A stretch of 64,000 nt of DNA from Bog-473 sp963704355 (GTDB taxonomy: Bacteria; Actinomycetota; Acidimicrobiia; Acidimicrobiales; RAAP-2), in contig OY969891.1 of NCBI GenBank assembly GCA_963704355.1, positions 4,650,001 through 4,714,000 of the forward strand, written 5' to 3'. Positions 44,244-53,011 of the stretch are shown one piece after another. Under the pieces are notes generated by a model. That model had not been told where the DNA came from, searched no databases, and worked only from the letters and a program-made list of their open reading frames with translations. The stretch's first letter is position 1, and every line of letters begins with the position of its first letter. The position numbers were made by a program, and so were the translations under genes.

Positions 44244-45599
44244 TCAGCTGCGGGAGTCGCACGGCCGGGCCAGCCCCAGATGCTCACGCAGCGTCGTGCC
44301 GGCGTAGCGATCCCGGAACACGCCACGGCGCTGCAGCTCGGGCACGACGAGCCGGACGACGTCCTCGTAGGCGCCCGGGCTGTGCGTGGCGGCGATCACG
44401 AAGCCGTCACAGGCGCCGCTGTCGAACCACGCCTCCATCTGGTCGGCGATGTCCGGTCCGGTGCCGACGAAGCGCGGGCCCTGCAGAAGTGTGGCGCGAT
44501 GCCCGGCGAGGTCGCCGAGCGTCACGGTCTCGCCGCCGATGTGCTGCCTGATGTTCTGCACCAACCCCCGGATGCCCGAAACGGACTGAATCAGCTCGTC
44601 GGTGATGGGCGCATCGAGGTCGATGCCCGCAAAGTCGTAGTTCATGAGCTCGGACAGCAGCGTGAGCGACGCCATTGGGTCGACCAGGTCGTTGAGGAAC
44701 ATCTGCTCGCGCTCCTCGGCGTGTGCCTTGGACTCGCCCACGACCGTGTAGGCCATGGGGAGCATCTTGACCGACTTCGGGTCCCGGCCCCGCTCCCCGA
44801 TCTTCTCCTTCTGGTCCTTGTAGTGCGAGCGGGCGATGTCGATGCCGGGGTCGCCCGTGAAGATCAGTTCGGCCCAGCGAGCCGCGAACTCCCGGCCCCG
44901 CCCCGACGACCCCGCCTGCAGCAGGACGGGCCGGCCCTGCGGGCACCGCGGCACCGTGAGCGGTCCCCGCACGCTGAACCACTCCCCGTCGTGGTCGAGC
45001 TCGCGCACCTTGGCCGGATCGGCGAACAGGGGCGTCTCGCGGTCGAGCACCAGAGCGTCATCGTCCCAGGTGTCCCACAGTCCGGTGGTCGCCTCGAGAA
45101 ATTCGTCGGCCCGGTCGTAGCGGACGTCGTGCGGAATGGCCTCCTTCAGCCCATAGTTCTGCGCCTCGCTGTCGTTGACCGACGTGACGACGTTCCAGGC
45201 GGCCCGCCCCCCGGACAAATGATCGAGTGTCGCGAAGGTGCGGGCGACGTGGAAGGGCGTGTAGTAGGTGGTCGAGTAGGTCGCCCCAAGGCCGATCCGG
45301 TCCGTGACCGCGGCGCAGATGCCGAGGACGATGCTCAGGTCCAGTTTCACCGGGCGGGCACCAGTCCGCACCGCCTCGGCCACCGACCCGCCGTAGATAC
45401 CCGGCATCGCCAGGCGGTCGTCGAAGAACATGAGGTCGAAGCAGCCCTGCTCGAGGGTCCGGGCCAGCTTCTCGTAGTAGCCCGCGGTCAAGAAGCCGTG
45501 CTCGGTGGCGGGGTGCCGCCAGGACCCGGCGTACACAGTGGCGTTCCCCGCCTGCATGAACCCGACGAGGGCCATCTGCCGCTTCGAATTGGTCGCCAT
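44244..45599 (-). CDS. NtaA/SnaA/DszA-type FMNH2-dependent monooxygenase
   Basis: 451-residue flavin monooxygenase. LDHLSGGRAAWNVVTSVND and YYTPFHVARTFAT are signatures of the NtaA/SnaA/SoxA family, which use reduced FMN supplied by a separate reductase to oxidise amines, sulfones or ketones. VLLQAGSSGRGREFAARWAE is the conserved C-terminal region. ATG 45599. The FMN reductase encoded at 59056 could supply FMNH2. It is upstream of the CoA-transferase and divergent from a GntR gene. Confidence 0.9.
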   Translation of the reverse strand: MATNSKRQMALVGFMQAGNATVYAGSWRHPATEHGFLTAGYYEKLARTLEQGCFDLMFFDDRLAMPGIYGGSVAEAVRTGARPVKLDLSIVLGICAAVTDRIGLGATYSTTYYTPFHVARTFATLDHLSGGRAAWNVVTSVNDSEAQNYGLKEAIPHDVRYDRADEFLEATTGLWDTWDDDALVLDRETPLFADPAKVRELDHDGEWFSVRGPLTVPRCPQGRPVLLQAGSSGRGREFAARWAELIFTGDPGIDIARSHYKDQKEKIGERGRDPKSVKMLPMAYTVVGESKAHAEEREQMFLNDLVDPMASLTLLSELMNYDFAGIDLDAPITDELIQSVSGIRGLVQNIRQHIGGETVTLGDLAGHRATLLQGPRFVGTGPDIADQMEAWFDSGACDGFVIAATHSPGAYEDVVRLVVPELQRRGVFRDRYAGTTLREHLGLARPCDSRS

Positions 45600-45672
45600 G
45601 GGCCCTCCCTATTAACGAGCCGCCGGATTTGCCGGCCGACCGAACCTAATATGTAATATTTCAGATATCAAA

Positions 45673-46374
45673 CTGATCAGCTCAACAGTCCGGGCCCAAG
45701 CGGCCAACGAGATCCGCGACCGGATCCTGACCGGGCGCCTGCAGCCGGGCGACCGCCTCGATCTCGACCAGCTGACCGCGGAATTCGGCATCAGCCGTAC
45801 GCCGATCCGCGAGGCCCTGCTCGAGCTCTCCTACGAGGGCCTTGTCGCCATCACCCCGCGCAGCGGCATGGCCGTGGTCGGGATCACGCCGGAGGACGCC
45901 GTCGACAACTTCGCCATCCTGGCCGCCCTCGCCGGCAAGGGGGCCGAGATGGCGACGCTGCGCATCACGCCCGAAGAGTTGCACGACCTGGGCGCGTTGG
46001 CAGCCGTCATCGACGAGTCCGACGACGTGGTGGCAGCGAACCGCCACTTCCATCGCGCCATCAACCTGGCCGCCCGCTCACCCCGGCTCCTCACCTACGT
46101 GCGCCAGGCCCAGCGGGTCGTGCCCGGCAATTACTTCGAGCTGTTCCCGGAGCAAGAAGAGCGCAGCCGCCACGAGCACGCCGCACTCCTCGGCGCCATG
46201 GAGCGCGGCGACGCCGGCGGGGCGCGCTCCACCATGGAATCACACGTCCTCACCGCCGGCGAGGCGCTCGGCAGCTGGCTGGCAGGGATGGCAGCCGGGG
46301 ACGCCCACGGGCGCAAAGACGAACCTGATCGCGCCCCACTGACACACTGGGCCCGCGCGGCGCGGACCCGTTGA
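45673..46374 (+). CDS. GntR-family (FCD) regulator with no canonical start codon visible
   Basis: About 233 residues. An intact winged helix-turn-helix (NEIRDRILTGRLQPGDRL, then FGISRTPIREALLELSYEGL) and a C-terminal FCD domain (ANRHFHRAINLAARSP, EHAALLGAMERGD) are present. In this frame no ATG, GTG or TTG exists between the stop at 45613-45615 and the HTH; CTG 45673 is the closest candidate, and ATT 45658 another. A sequence error or rare start is possible. It is divergent from the flavin monooxygenase gene with an AT-rich gap, so probably controls it. Confidence 0.75.
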   Translation: MISSTVRAQAANEIRDRILTGRLQPGDRLDLDQLTAEFGISRTPIREALLELSYEGLVAITPRSGMAVVGITPEDAVDNFAILAALAGKGAEMATLRITPEELHDLGALAAVIDESDDVVAANRHFHRAINLAARSPRLLTYVRQAQRVVPGNYFELFPEQEERSRHEHAALLGAMERGDAGGARSTMESHVLTAGEALGSWLAGMAAGDAHGRKDEPDRAPLTHWARAARTR

Positions 46375-46395
46375 AATCGCCCTGGTCCGGCGCCT

Positions 46396-46435
46396 CTCCG
46401 AAAACCATAAACTGGTCGGTGCATAGTTTTTGGAG
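46396..46435 (+). repeat. Dispersed 40-bp dyad element, copy C
   Basis: Nearly identical to the reverse complement of copy A (4 differences in 40), and similarity continues through 46441-46461 (TCCACGGCGCTCTCGTTTGAG). It sits between the convergent GntR and TetR genes. Confidence 0.75.
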
Positions 46436-46512
46436 ACTCATCCACGGCGCTCTCGTTTGAGACTTTCGCGCGGAACTCATGAAATCGGTCAGCCGACGCT
46501 CGTGGAGCATCG

Positions 46513-47082
46513 TCACACCGTCAGCGCGAGTCGCGCCCCCTCGAGGAGGTCGGCGCCGCCAGGCGTCGCCTCGGGATCGAGGAGCCATTGCACCATGTAG
46601 CCGTCGGAGACGGCGATGAAGAACGACGCCACCGACCGGGCGACGCCCACCGGCAGGTCTGGGACCATGACCAGGATCCCGCCGACGATGCGCCTGCGCA
46701 TCTCCTCGTAGCCGGCCGCGAGTTGGGCGCGCAGCGGGTCGTTGCGCTCGGCCTGCGCCAACGCCTCCACGAAGGCAACGAGCAACGGCCGGAATTCGTC
46801 CTGCATCTCGGTCATGGCCGACCATGCGGCGGACGCCGCTCCATGCGGGTCGGTCCCCTCGGGTCCGAGCGTGGCGGCCAACGCGACCACCTTGTCCGTG
46901 TACTCGATGAAGGCGGCACCGAGCGCCTCCGCGAGCAGGGCGTCCTTGGAGCCGAAGTGGTAACCGATGGACGCCAGGTTGGTGCCGGACTCGGCGACCA
47001 GGTCGCGGGCGGTCGTCCTGGCGTAGCCCCGCGTGACCAGACAACGCCGGGCCGCCGCCAGCAGCTCTTCCTTGTGGCCCAT
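46513..47082 (-). CDS. TetR-family transcriptional regulator
   Basis: 189-residue regulator with helix-turn-helix near residues 8-50 (RTTARDLVAESGTNLASIGY). ATG 47082 is preceded by GAGGAGGAGG. It is divergent from the P450 gene, and two tandem TATAC-N4-GTA-type elements fill the gap at 47098-47124, so it most likely represses that P450 and itself. Effector unknown; C-terminal domain has SVASFFIAVSDGYMVQWL, as in TetR_C-type domains. Confidence 0.87.
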   Translation of the reverse strand: MGHKEELLAAARRCLVTRGYARTTARDLVAESGTNLASIGYHFGSKDALLAEALGAAFIEYTDKVVALAATLGPEGTDPHGAASAAWSAMTEMQDEFRPLLVAFVEALAQAERNDPLRAQLAAGYEEMRRRIVGGILVMVPDLPVGVARSVASFFIAVSDGYMVQWLLDPEATPGGADLLEGARLALTV

Positions 47083-47097
47083 CCCACCCTCCTCCTC

Positions 47098-47124
47098 TAT
47101 ACAAATGTACTATACAAGCGTATA
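47098..47124. promoter_or_regulatory. Tandem TATAC-N4-GTATA operators
   Basis: TATACAAGCGTATA (47111-47124) is a perfect-armed inverted repeat and TATACAAATGTAC (47098-47110) an imperfect one, 13 bp apart, in the 52-bp gap between the TetR (47082) and P450 (47135) starts. Binding here would block both promoters. Confidence 0.6.
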
Positions 47125-47134
47125 ATTCTCACGT

Positions 47135-48547
47135 ATGGACACTTCGTTGCCAGCGGGCCCGAAATCCCCGGCCATGTGGCAAGCGATGTCCATGGGTCGG
47201 CTCCCCCAATTCCTGAGTTCGTGCCACCGGCGCTACGGGGACCGGTTCACGGTGCGGCTGGGGCGGTTCGGCACGTTCGTCTACCTGGTCGACCCCGAGG
47301 ACATCCGGTCGGTGTTCCACGGTGACGACGCCGCGCTCCACGCAGGGGAGGCGAACGCGCCATTCCTCGGGCGCGTGCTCGGGCTGTCGTCGGTGCTCAT
47401 CACCGACGACGAGGTGCACCTGCGACAACGCCGCCGCCTGAGCGGGGCCTTCCACGGAAGTTCGATCGCCGCGCTCGTCCCGCTGATGACGCAGGTCGCG
47501 GCGCAGGACATCGAGACCTGGCCCGTCGGCCGGTCCTTCGCGCTGCTGCCGCACATGCGCGCCGTGACCATGGACGTGATCCTGCGCGCCGTGATTGGCG
47601 TGGGGAAGGACGACCCCGAACGCCACGACCGGCTGCGCACGACGCTGGCCGACCTCGTCGACCTCGACCTTTTCCGTCTGGCGCCGTTCGCGTTCCCCGC
47701 CCTCGCCGGCGTCTGGCCGTGGTCGCGCTACCGGGCGCTGCAGGTCCGGGCGGACGACCTGCTGCACCGCGAGATCGAACGGTGCCGGACGGACCCCGGA
47801 CTGGCGACGCGCTCCGACGTGCTCGCGATGCTCGTCCGCCACCGGGAAGACGACGGGACCGCTATGACGGCGTCGGAGATCCGCGACCAACTCGTGACGC
47901 TGCTCCTCGCCGGGCACGAGACGACGGCCACCGGGCTGTCGTGGACGTTCGAGCGGCTGGTCCGCCACCCGGCGATCCTGGTGGCGGCGGCGCGAGCAGC
48001 CACCGAACGCGACGACGGCTACCTCGATGCCGTGATCACCGAGAGCCTGCGGTTGCGACCGGTGGTGCCCGACATCACGCGGAAGCTGGCCCAGGACGTG
48101 ACCATCGGGACCGGGTCACGAGAGCTGCGGCTGCCGGCGGGCACGTTCGTCGACCCGGCCATCTACCTCGTGATGCGATCGCCCCGCCTCTATCCCCGCC
48201 CGCTGGACTTCCGCCCGGAGCGCTTCGTCGGCCAGCGTCCGGACCCCAACGTCTGGATCCCCTTCGGCGGCGGCAGTCGCCGCTGCATCGGTGCGGCGTT
48301 CGCGCTGACCGAGATGCGCGTCGTGCTCGGTGAGGTCCTCCGCCGGGTCGAGCTGGCCACCACCACCAAGCGCCCCGAGCGCACCCGTGTCCGCCACGTC
48401 ACGCTGACCCCACACAGGGGCGCGGTGGTCGCCGTGCGCCGCCGGCTCTATCCGCCAACGTCGTCCGGCGACCGCTTCAACATGCGGTCGACGTTGGCCC
48501 GCAGCTCGGGCGAGGTGAACGACCGGTCCTCCGCCGCCAGCGCGTAG
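47135..48547 (+). CDS. Cytochrome P450 with antisense-derived C-terminal extension
   Basis: 470-residue P450, larger and of a different type from the other three. I-helix LLLAGHETTATG, ExxR in ESLRLRPVV, heme loop FGGGSRRCIG with Cys384; this resembles the CYP110/135/138-like bacterial families. The natural end is expected near GAVVAVRRRL, but the frame continues about 32 residues into the antisense of the enoyl-CoA hydratase gene (100 bp overlap). The start is ATG 47135, 10 bp from a TetR operator. Substrate unknown. Confidence 0.9.
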   Translation: MDTSLPAGPKSPAMWQAMSMGRLPQFLSSCHRRYGDRFTVRLGRFGTFVYLVDPEDIRSVFHGDDAALHAGEANAPFLGRVLGLSSVLITDDEVHLRQRRRLSGAFHGSSIAALVPLMTQVAAQDIETWPVGRSFALLPHMRAVTMDVILRAVIGVGKDDPERHDRLRTTLADLVDLDLFRLAPFAFPALAGVWPWSRYRALQVRADDLLHREIERCRTDPGLATRSDVLAMLVRHREDDGTAMTASEIRDQLVTLLLAGHETTATGLSWTFERLVRHPAILVAAARAATERDDGYLDAVITESLRLRPVVPDITRKLAQDVTIGTGSRELRLPAGTFVDPAIYLVMRSPRLYPRPLDFRPERFVGQRPDPNVWIPFGGGSRRCIGAAFALTEMRVVLGEVLRRVELATTTKRPERTRVRHVTLTPHRGAVVAVRRRLYPPTSSGDRFNMRSTLARSSGEVNDRSSAASA

Positions 48548-49242
48548 TCGAGCACGGCCAGGACCGCCCGCTCCATCTGGATGTTGAGCACCCGCTTCGT
48601 GTCCTCAACCGCGCCCTGAGGAAGGCGGGCGATCCGGCGGGCGCACTCCATCGCTGCGCTCAGCACCTGATCGTCCGGGCACACGTGGTTGACGAGGCCG
48701 ATCTCGGCGGCGCGTTGCGCCGGAATGCGATCCCCGGTCAGCGCGTATTCCTTGGCGAGCTGCAGGCTGGTCAGGAGCGGCCACACCACCGGTCCCCCGT
48801 CGGCGGCCACGAGCCCGAGGGCGACGTGCGGGTCGGCCAGGTGCGCGCTCTCGGCCATGAACACGACGTCGGACAACGCCACGAGGGAACAGCCGAGTCC
48901 GACCGCCGGACCGTTCACAGCGGCGATCACCGGCAGCCGGCACCGCACCATCCCGGTCACGATCTGGCGTCCGTGCAGGAGCGTCGTTCCCCGCAAGGTC
49001 GCATCGCGCGCCAGCTCGTCGAGGTAGTCGAAGTCGCCGCCGGCCGAAAAGGCGCGGCCGGCGCCCGTGAGCACGGCCACCCGGGCCTCGTCGTCCGCGT
49101 CCAGCTGCGGGAACAACGCAGCCAGTCCCGCGTGGAGCACGTGGTTGGTCGCGTTGAGGCGCTCGGGCCGGTTCAGCGTGACGACGCGGATCGGGCCGTC
49201 GGCCGCGACCTGAATCTCGTCGGGGAGGTCATAGGTGCTCAT
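48448..49242 (-). CDS. Enoyl-CoA hydratase/isomerase family protein
   Basis: 264-residue crotonase-fold enzyme. RVVTLNRPERLNATN, oxyanion-hole AFSAGGDFDYL, and VNGPAVGLGCSLVALSDVVF are typical. It would hydrate or isomerise an enoyl-CoA formed by the neighbouring dehydrogenases. ATG 49242 overlaps the dehydrogenase stop as ATGA. Last gene of the ligase-dehydrogenase-dehydrogenase-hydratase operon reading left from 52926; its 3' end overlaps the convergent P450. Confidence 0.9.
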   Translation of the reverse strand: MSTYDLPDEIQVAADGPIRVVTLNRPERLNATNHVLHAGLAALFPQLDADDEARVAVLTGAGRAFSAGGDFDYLDELARDATLRGTTLLHGRQIVTGMVRCRLPVIAAVNGPAVGLGCSLVALSDVVFMAESAHLADPHVALGLVAADGGPVVWPLLTSLQLAKEYALTGDRIPAQRAAEIGLVNHVCPDDQVLSAAMECARRIARLPQGAVEDTKRVLNIQMERAVLAVLDYALAAEDRSFTSPELRANVDRMLKRSPDDVGG

Positions 49243-50369
49243 GTCGTCGGCAGCTCCAGGATTCGATTGGCGATCAGGTTGCGTTGGATCTGCGACGTCC
49301 CGCCCATGACGCTCTGCGCCCGGCTGTAGAGGTACACCCGGAGCCAGGTGTCGTCCCCGCCCGCCGGCGCGCTGCCGCCCACCGACAAAGCGGCATGACC
49401 GACCGACTGCTCGACCTCGGTCATCAGCAGCTTGTCGACCGAGCCGTCGGGCCCGTGGGCGATCCCGTCGAGGCGGTCGGACAACCGGCGGCTGACGTGG
49501 CAACGCAGCATCTCGGCCTCGACGATGGCCCAGGCCAGGTCGCGCCGTTGCTCGGCGCCGAAGGCGGCCGGCGAGGCCTCGACCAGGTGCACCAGCTCGT
49601 TGACGAGCTTGCCGTAGCGGGCCACGTAGCCGAGCTCGCCCGGCTCCCGTTCGTGACCGACGACGGTCATGGCCAGGCGCCATCCCTCGCCAGAAGCGCC
49701 GATCATGTTGGCCGCGTCGACCCGGGCGCCGTCGAAGATCACCTCGCCGAACTCGCGAGTTATGCCGTTGATCATCTTGAGCGGCCGCTGGGTGACGGCG
49801 GGTTGACGCATGGGCACGACGAAGGCGGAGAGGCCGCGGTGCTTGGGCACGTCCGGATCGGTGCGCGCCAGGACCAGGCACCAGTCCGCCGCGTCCGAGT
49901 AGCTCGTCCAGACTTTGTGGCCGGTGATGACGTATTCGGAGCCGTCGGGGACCGCCTTGGTGCGCAACGCGGCGAGGTCGGAGCCGGCGTCGGGCTCGCT
50001 GAAGCCCTGACACCAGCGGTCACGCCCGCTGACCAGCCCGGGGAGGAAGCGCTGCTGCACCGCCTCGCTTCCGTGCTCGAGCAGTCCCTGCACCAGGTAG
50101 CCGACGCTCGGCCGCGGGGGCGCACCGGCGGCGATGAGCTCGTCGTCGAGGATCACGTCGTAGACGCTGGGCAACCCCTGCCCGCCGACGGCAGTCGGCC
50201 ACGAGAGGCCGAAGAACCCGGCGTCGTACAGCGTCTGGTGCCACGCCGCCTGGCCGGCCCAGTACTCGTCGGCGGTCGACGAGGGCGGCAGGCCGGGGTT
50301 GTGGTGGGTCAGCCATTCGCGGAGGCGCAGCCGGAACGCAGCCTCTTCGGGCGAGTCACCGAAGTTCAT
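49239..50369 (-). CDS. Acyl-CoA dehydrogenase (full-length subunit)
   Basis: 376-residue FAD-dependent dehydrogenase. WCQGFSEPDAGSDLAAL, ITGHKVWTSYSDAADW and the C-terminal SVMGGTSQIQRNLIANRIL are visible; as in the gene at 15629, the usual EGT is replaced by GGT, a mark of heteromeric steroid-type members. It overlaps its partner at 50356 by 14 bp. The pair probably forms a heterotetramer oxidising a branched or ring-bearing acyl-CoA. ATG 50369. Confidence 0.9.
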   Translation of the reverse strand: MNFGDSPEEAAFRLRLREWLTHHNPGLPPSSTADEYWAGQAAWHQTLYDAGFFGLSWPTAVGGQGLPSVYDVILDDELIAAGAPPRPSVGYLVQGLLEHGSEAVQQRFLPGLVSGRDRWCQGFSEPDAGSDLAALRTKAVPDGSEYVITGHKVWTSYSDAADWCLVLARTDPDVPKHRGLSAFVVPMRQPAVTQRPLKMINGITREFGEVIFDGARVDAANMIGASGEGWRLAMTVVGHEREPGELGYVARYGKLVNELVHLVEASPAAFGAEQRRDLAWAIVEAEMLRCHVSRRLSDRLDGIAHGPDGSVDKLLMTEVEQSVGHAALSVGGSAPAGGDDTWLRVYLYSRAQSVMGGTSQIQRNLIANRILELPTT

Positions 50370-51399
50370 CGTCGCCTCCCACCCCGCGGGCGGCGAGAAC
50401 CCGTCGCAGGTTCTCGCCGACGCCGCCGAAGAGCTCGCTCGAGAACAACGCCCGGCGCAGATAGACATGGGCGAGGCACTCCCAAGTGTTGCCGACACCT
50501 GCGTGCACCTGGATCGACGTCTCGCACACCGAGCGCGCGGCCCGGGCGCAATACGCCTTGGCCACCGAGGCGGCGGCCAGCGCCTCGTACGCCGGCAGCG
50601 CGTCGACCGCCCATGCCGCATGCAGCGCGATGCTGCGCGACCCCTCCATCGCCACGTGGGCGTCCGCCAGCAAGTGCTGGACGGCCTGGAAGGATCCGAT
50701 GGCCGCGCCGTATTGCCGGCGCGCCCGGGCGTAGTCGGTGGCGAGGACGAGCGTCCCGCGCATGACGCCGACAAGGTCGGCGCAGGCCACGGCCTGGCCG
50801 AGGCTCTGCCAGCGCGCGACGTCGTCGGCGTCGAGGACTCGTGACTGCCCCGCGACCACGGTCACGGGTTCGTCCGCTTGCCCGCGTGCCGCGGGGCGGG
50901 TCAGATCGGCGCCGCCGATCGTGCCGCCGAGCGCGACTGCGCCGATGCTCCAGCCCGCGTCGTCGGGAAGGAGGACCAGCGCCGCCGTCGCGCCGCGCGC
51001 GTCAACGGCAACCGCCTCCGGCATGGCTGCTCCGGCCTGCGCCTCGGCCGGCCGCGTCAGGTCCGGCACCAGGGCCACCGTCTCGACCGCGCCGGCCGAT
51101 GGCGCGCCGGCACGGCGGCGCCAGTCCGCGGCCAACGTCGGGCCGAGGAACGACGCGTCCGCCAGTCCCCGGCCGAGCTCTTCGGCGATCACCGCGACCT
51201 CTACGGCCGAGGCCCACGGGCTCCCCTCGTCCGACGGCGTCCGGAGCTCGCGCCACCCCGCGGCCACCACGGCAGCGTCGAGCTTGGCGGCGCGCTCGCC
51301 GTCGTCGAGTTGGGTCACCGTGGCCGGACCGAGATGCCCGACGACCTGCGCGGCCGAGTCGCGCAGGGCGATCTGCTCGGGCGAGAGGCGGACGTCCAC
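50356..51399 (-). CDS. Acyl-CoA dehydrogenase (partner subunit)
   Basis: 347-residue, more diverged dehydrogenase. N-terminal LSPEQIALRDSAAQVVGHL, then RARRQYGAAIGSFQAVQHLL and CETSIQVHAGVGNTWECLAH in the C-terminal domain. The middle domain is poorly conserved. GTG 51399 directly follows the ligase stop. The long plus diverged subunit pair with the gene at 49239 mirrors the pair at 15629/16783 and suggests an obligate heteromer. Confidence 0.88.
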   Translation of the reverse strand: MDVRLSPEQIALRDSAAQVVGHLGPATVTQLDDGERAAKLDAAVVAAGWRELRTPSDEGSPWASAVEVAVIAEELGRGLADASFLGPTLAADWRRRAGAPSAGAVETVALVPDLTRPAEAQAGAAMPEAVAVDARGATAALVLLPDDAGWSIGAVALGGTIGGADLTRPAARGQADEPVTVVAGQSRVLDADDVARWQSLGQAVACADLVGVMRGTLVLATDYARARRQYGAAIGSFQAVQHLLADAHVAMEGSRSIALHAAWAVDALPAYEALAAASVAKAYCARAARSVCETSIQVHAGVGNTWECLAHVYLRRALFSSELFGGVGENLRRVLAARGVGGDDELR

Positions 51400-52926
51400 T
51401 CAGTTGGTCCCCGTGGCCGCCGGCGCGAAGCGGGGCGCCCACTCGTCGCGCAGGGTGCGGCGGAGCACCTTGCCTGACGGCGTCCGCGGCACGGCGTCGA
51501 CGAGCACGACGTGGTGCAGACGCTTGTACCCGGCGAGCGACTCGCCGACGAGATGCTGCAGGTCGTCCGGGGTCACATCGGCTCCGGGGGCCAGTTCCAC
51601 GGCTGCCACCGGAATCTCGCCGGCCCGCTCGTCGGCCACGCCGAACACCGCACAGTCGACGACGCCGGGGTGCGCGTGAAGCACAGCCTCGATCTCGGCG
51701 GGCGCCACCTGGAACCCGCTCACCTTGATCATCTCCTTGCACCGGTCGGTGAGGTGGACCCAGCCCTCGGGCTCGAGCCAGCCGACATCGCCTGTGCGGT
51801 ACCAGCCGTCATCGAAGGCGGAGGCGGTCGCCTCGTCGGGCAGGTAACCGGCCATGGCGGAGGCGCTCCGGACCTCGATCTCCCCCGTCTCGTCCGCCGG
51901 CAGCACGCGGCCGGAGCTGAGGTCGACGACGCGGAGCTCTACGTCGCCAACGGGGAGGCCGGCCGAGTCGAGGCGCCACCGGGGCGGCTCGTCGACAGGG
52001 TTGGCCGCGATCACCGGCACCTCGCTGGTCCCGTAGGCGGGGAGCCAGCGGACACCCGAGCGCGCGGTAACGACCTCGGCCACCGCAGGCGTCACCGGCG
52101 TCGCCCCCCACATGACGTAGCGGAGCGACGACAGGTCGTACGCCTCGAGGTCGGGGTGATTGGCCATGGCGAGTGCGATTGGCGCGACCGCCATCTCGAG
52201 CGTCATCCGCTCCGCCGCAATGGCGCGCAGCTCCGTGGTGAGGTCGAAGCGGCGGTGCAGGCGGACCGTCGCCCCCGCCGAGGCTGCGGTCAGCAGGTTC
52301 AAGAGCCCGAGAATGTGGGAGGGCGGCGTGGCCACCTGGAAGCGGTCGTCGTGGCCCAGGCCTAGAGCCAGGCGCCAGTGCGCCGTCGCCAACGCGATGG
52401 AGCGATGGGTGTGGCGGACCGCCTTGGGCCGATCGGTCGTGCCGGAGCTGAAGACGAAGACGGCGTCGTCGTCCTCCGCGGCGTCGTGGCGGGGCGGCTC
52501 GGCCGAGCTGGTGCGATCGACGACGGCGCGCGTCGCGTCCGCGTCGAGGTCGAGCACGTGGTCGGCCCCGAGACGCGCGGCCAGCAGACCGATGCCGTCT
52601 CCATCGGCGACGGCGTGGCGCGGTGCGGTCAGCGCCAACGCGGCGTCGACCTCGATCGCCTTCCAGGCCGAGTTGAGCAGGACCGGCACGGCGCCGAGCA
52701 TGCTCGCCGCATGCACGACCACGACGAACTCGGGCCGGTTGGAGGTCATCAGGGCCAGGCGGTCACCCGGCCCGACGCCCTGTACGGCGAGATGGCGCGC
52801 CGCGGCGTGGCTCGCCCGCAGCAGCTCGGCATAGGTCCAGCGATCGTCACCCGCCAGGATGGCGGGATGGTCCGGGAACTGGCCGGCGGCCGACGCGAGC
52901 CCGTGGTGCATGAGGGCCCGGGTCAT
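51400..52926 (-). CDS. AMP-dependent acyl-CoA synthetase/ligase (copy 1)
   Basis: 508-residue ANL-superfamily ligase that activates a carboxylic acid to its CoA ester through an adenylate. P-loop FVFSSGTTDRPKAVRHTH, YGTSEV near 315, YRTGDVGWLEPEGW and PRTPSGKVLRR with the C-terminal Lys are present. ATG 52926 is chosen; an upstream in-frame TTG (52965) may instead be part of a promoter -35. First gene of the four-gene beta-oxidation operon; divergent from the dehydrogenase at 53012 with a GAGAA/TTTCC motif in between. Confidence 0.92.
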   Translation of the reverse strand: MTRALMHHGLASAAGQFPDHPAILAGDDRWTYAELLRASHAAARHLAVQGVGPGDRLALMTSNRPEFVVVVHAASMLGAVPVLLNSAWKAIEVDAALALTAPRHAVADGDGIGLLAARLGADHVLDLDADATRAVVDRTSSAEPPRHDAAEDDDAVFVFSSGTTDRPKAVRHTHRSIALATAHWRLALGLGHDDRFQVATPPSHILGLLNLLTAASAGATVRLHRRFDLTTELRAIAAERMTLEMAVAPIALAMANHPDLEAYDLSSLRYVMWGATPVTPAVAEVVTARSGVRWLPAYGTSEVPVIAANPVDEPPRWRLDSAGLPVGDVELRVVDLSSGRVLPADETGEIEVRSASAMAGYLPDEATASAFDDGWYRTGDVGWLEPEGWVHLTDRCKEMIKVSGFQVAPAEIEAVLHAHPGVVDCAVFGVADERAGEIPVAAVELAPGADVTPDDLQHLVGESLAGYKRLHHVVLVDAVPRTPSGKVLRRTLRDEWAPRFAPAATGTN

Positions 52927-52929
52927 AGT

Positions 52930-52946
52930 GGAAACATTCTTCTCCG
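52930..52946. promoter_or_regulatory. GGAAACATTCTTCTCCG, related to 13156 and 41918 motifs
   Basis: Reverse complement CGGAGAAGAATGTTTCC matches the 41918 motif at 12 of 17 positions. It lies 4 bp before the ligase start in the divergent gap, so it could act on both genes. Weaker than the other two sites. Confidence 0.3.
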
Positions 52947-53011
52947 AATTGAGATCCAGCGTCAACAGGATTGAAGGGTATGGTTATCGCCATGAGGAAA
53001 ACGGGGCGGGC

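Noticed and set aside
14192..46461. Transposon ends or CRISPR repeats as explanation of the 40-bp elements
   Set aside because: No transposase or target duplication is visible and the copies are tens of kilobases apart, not a spaced array.
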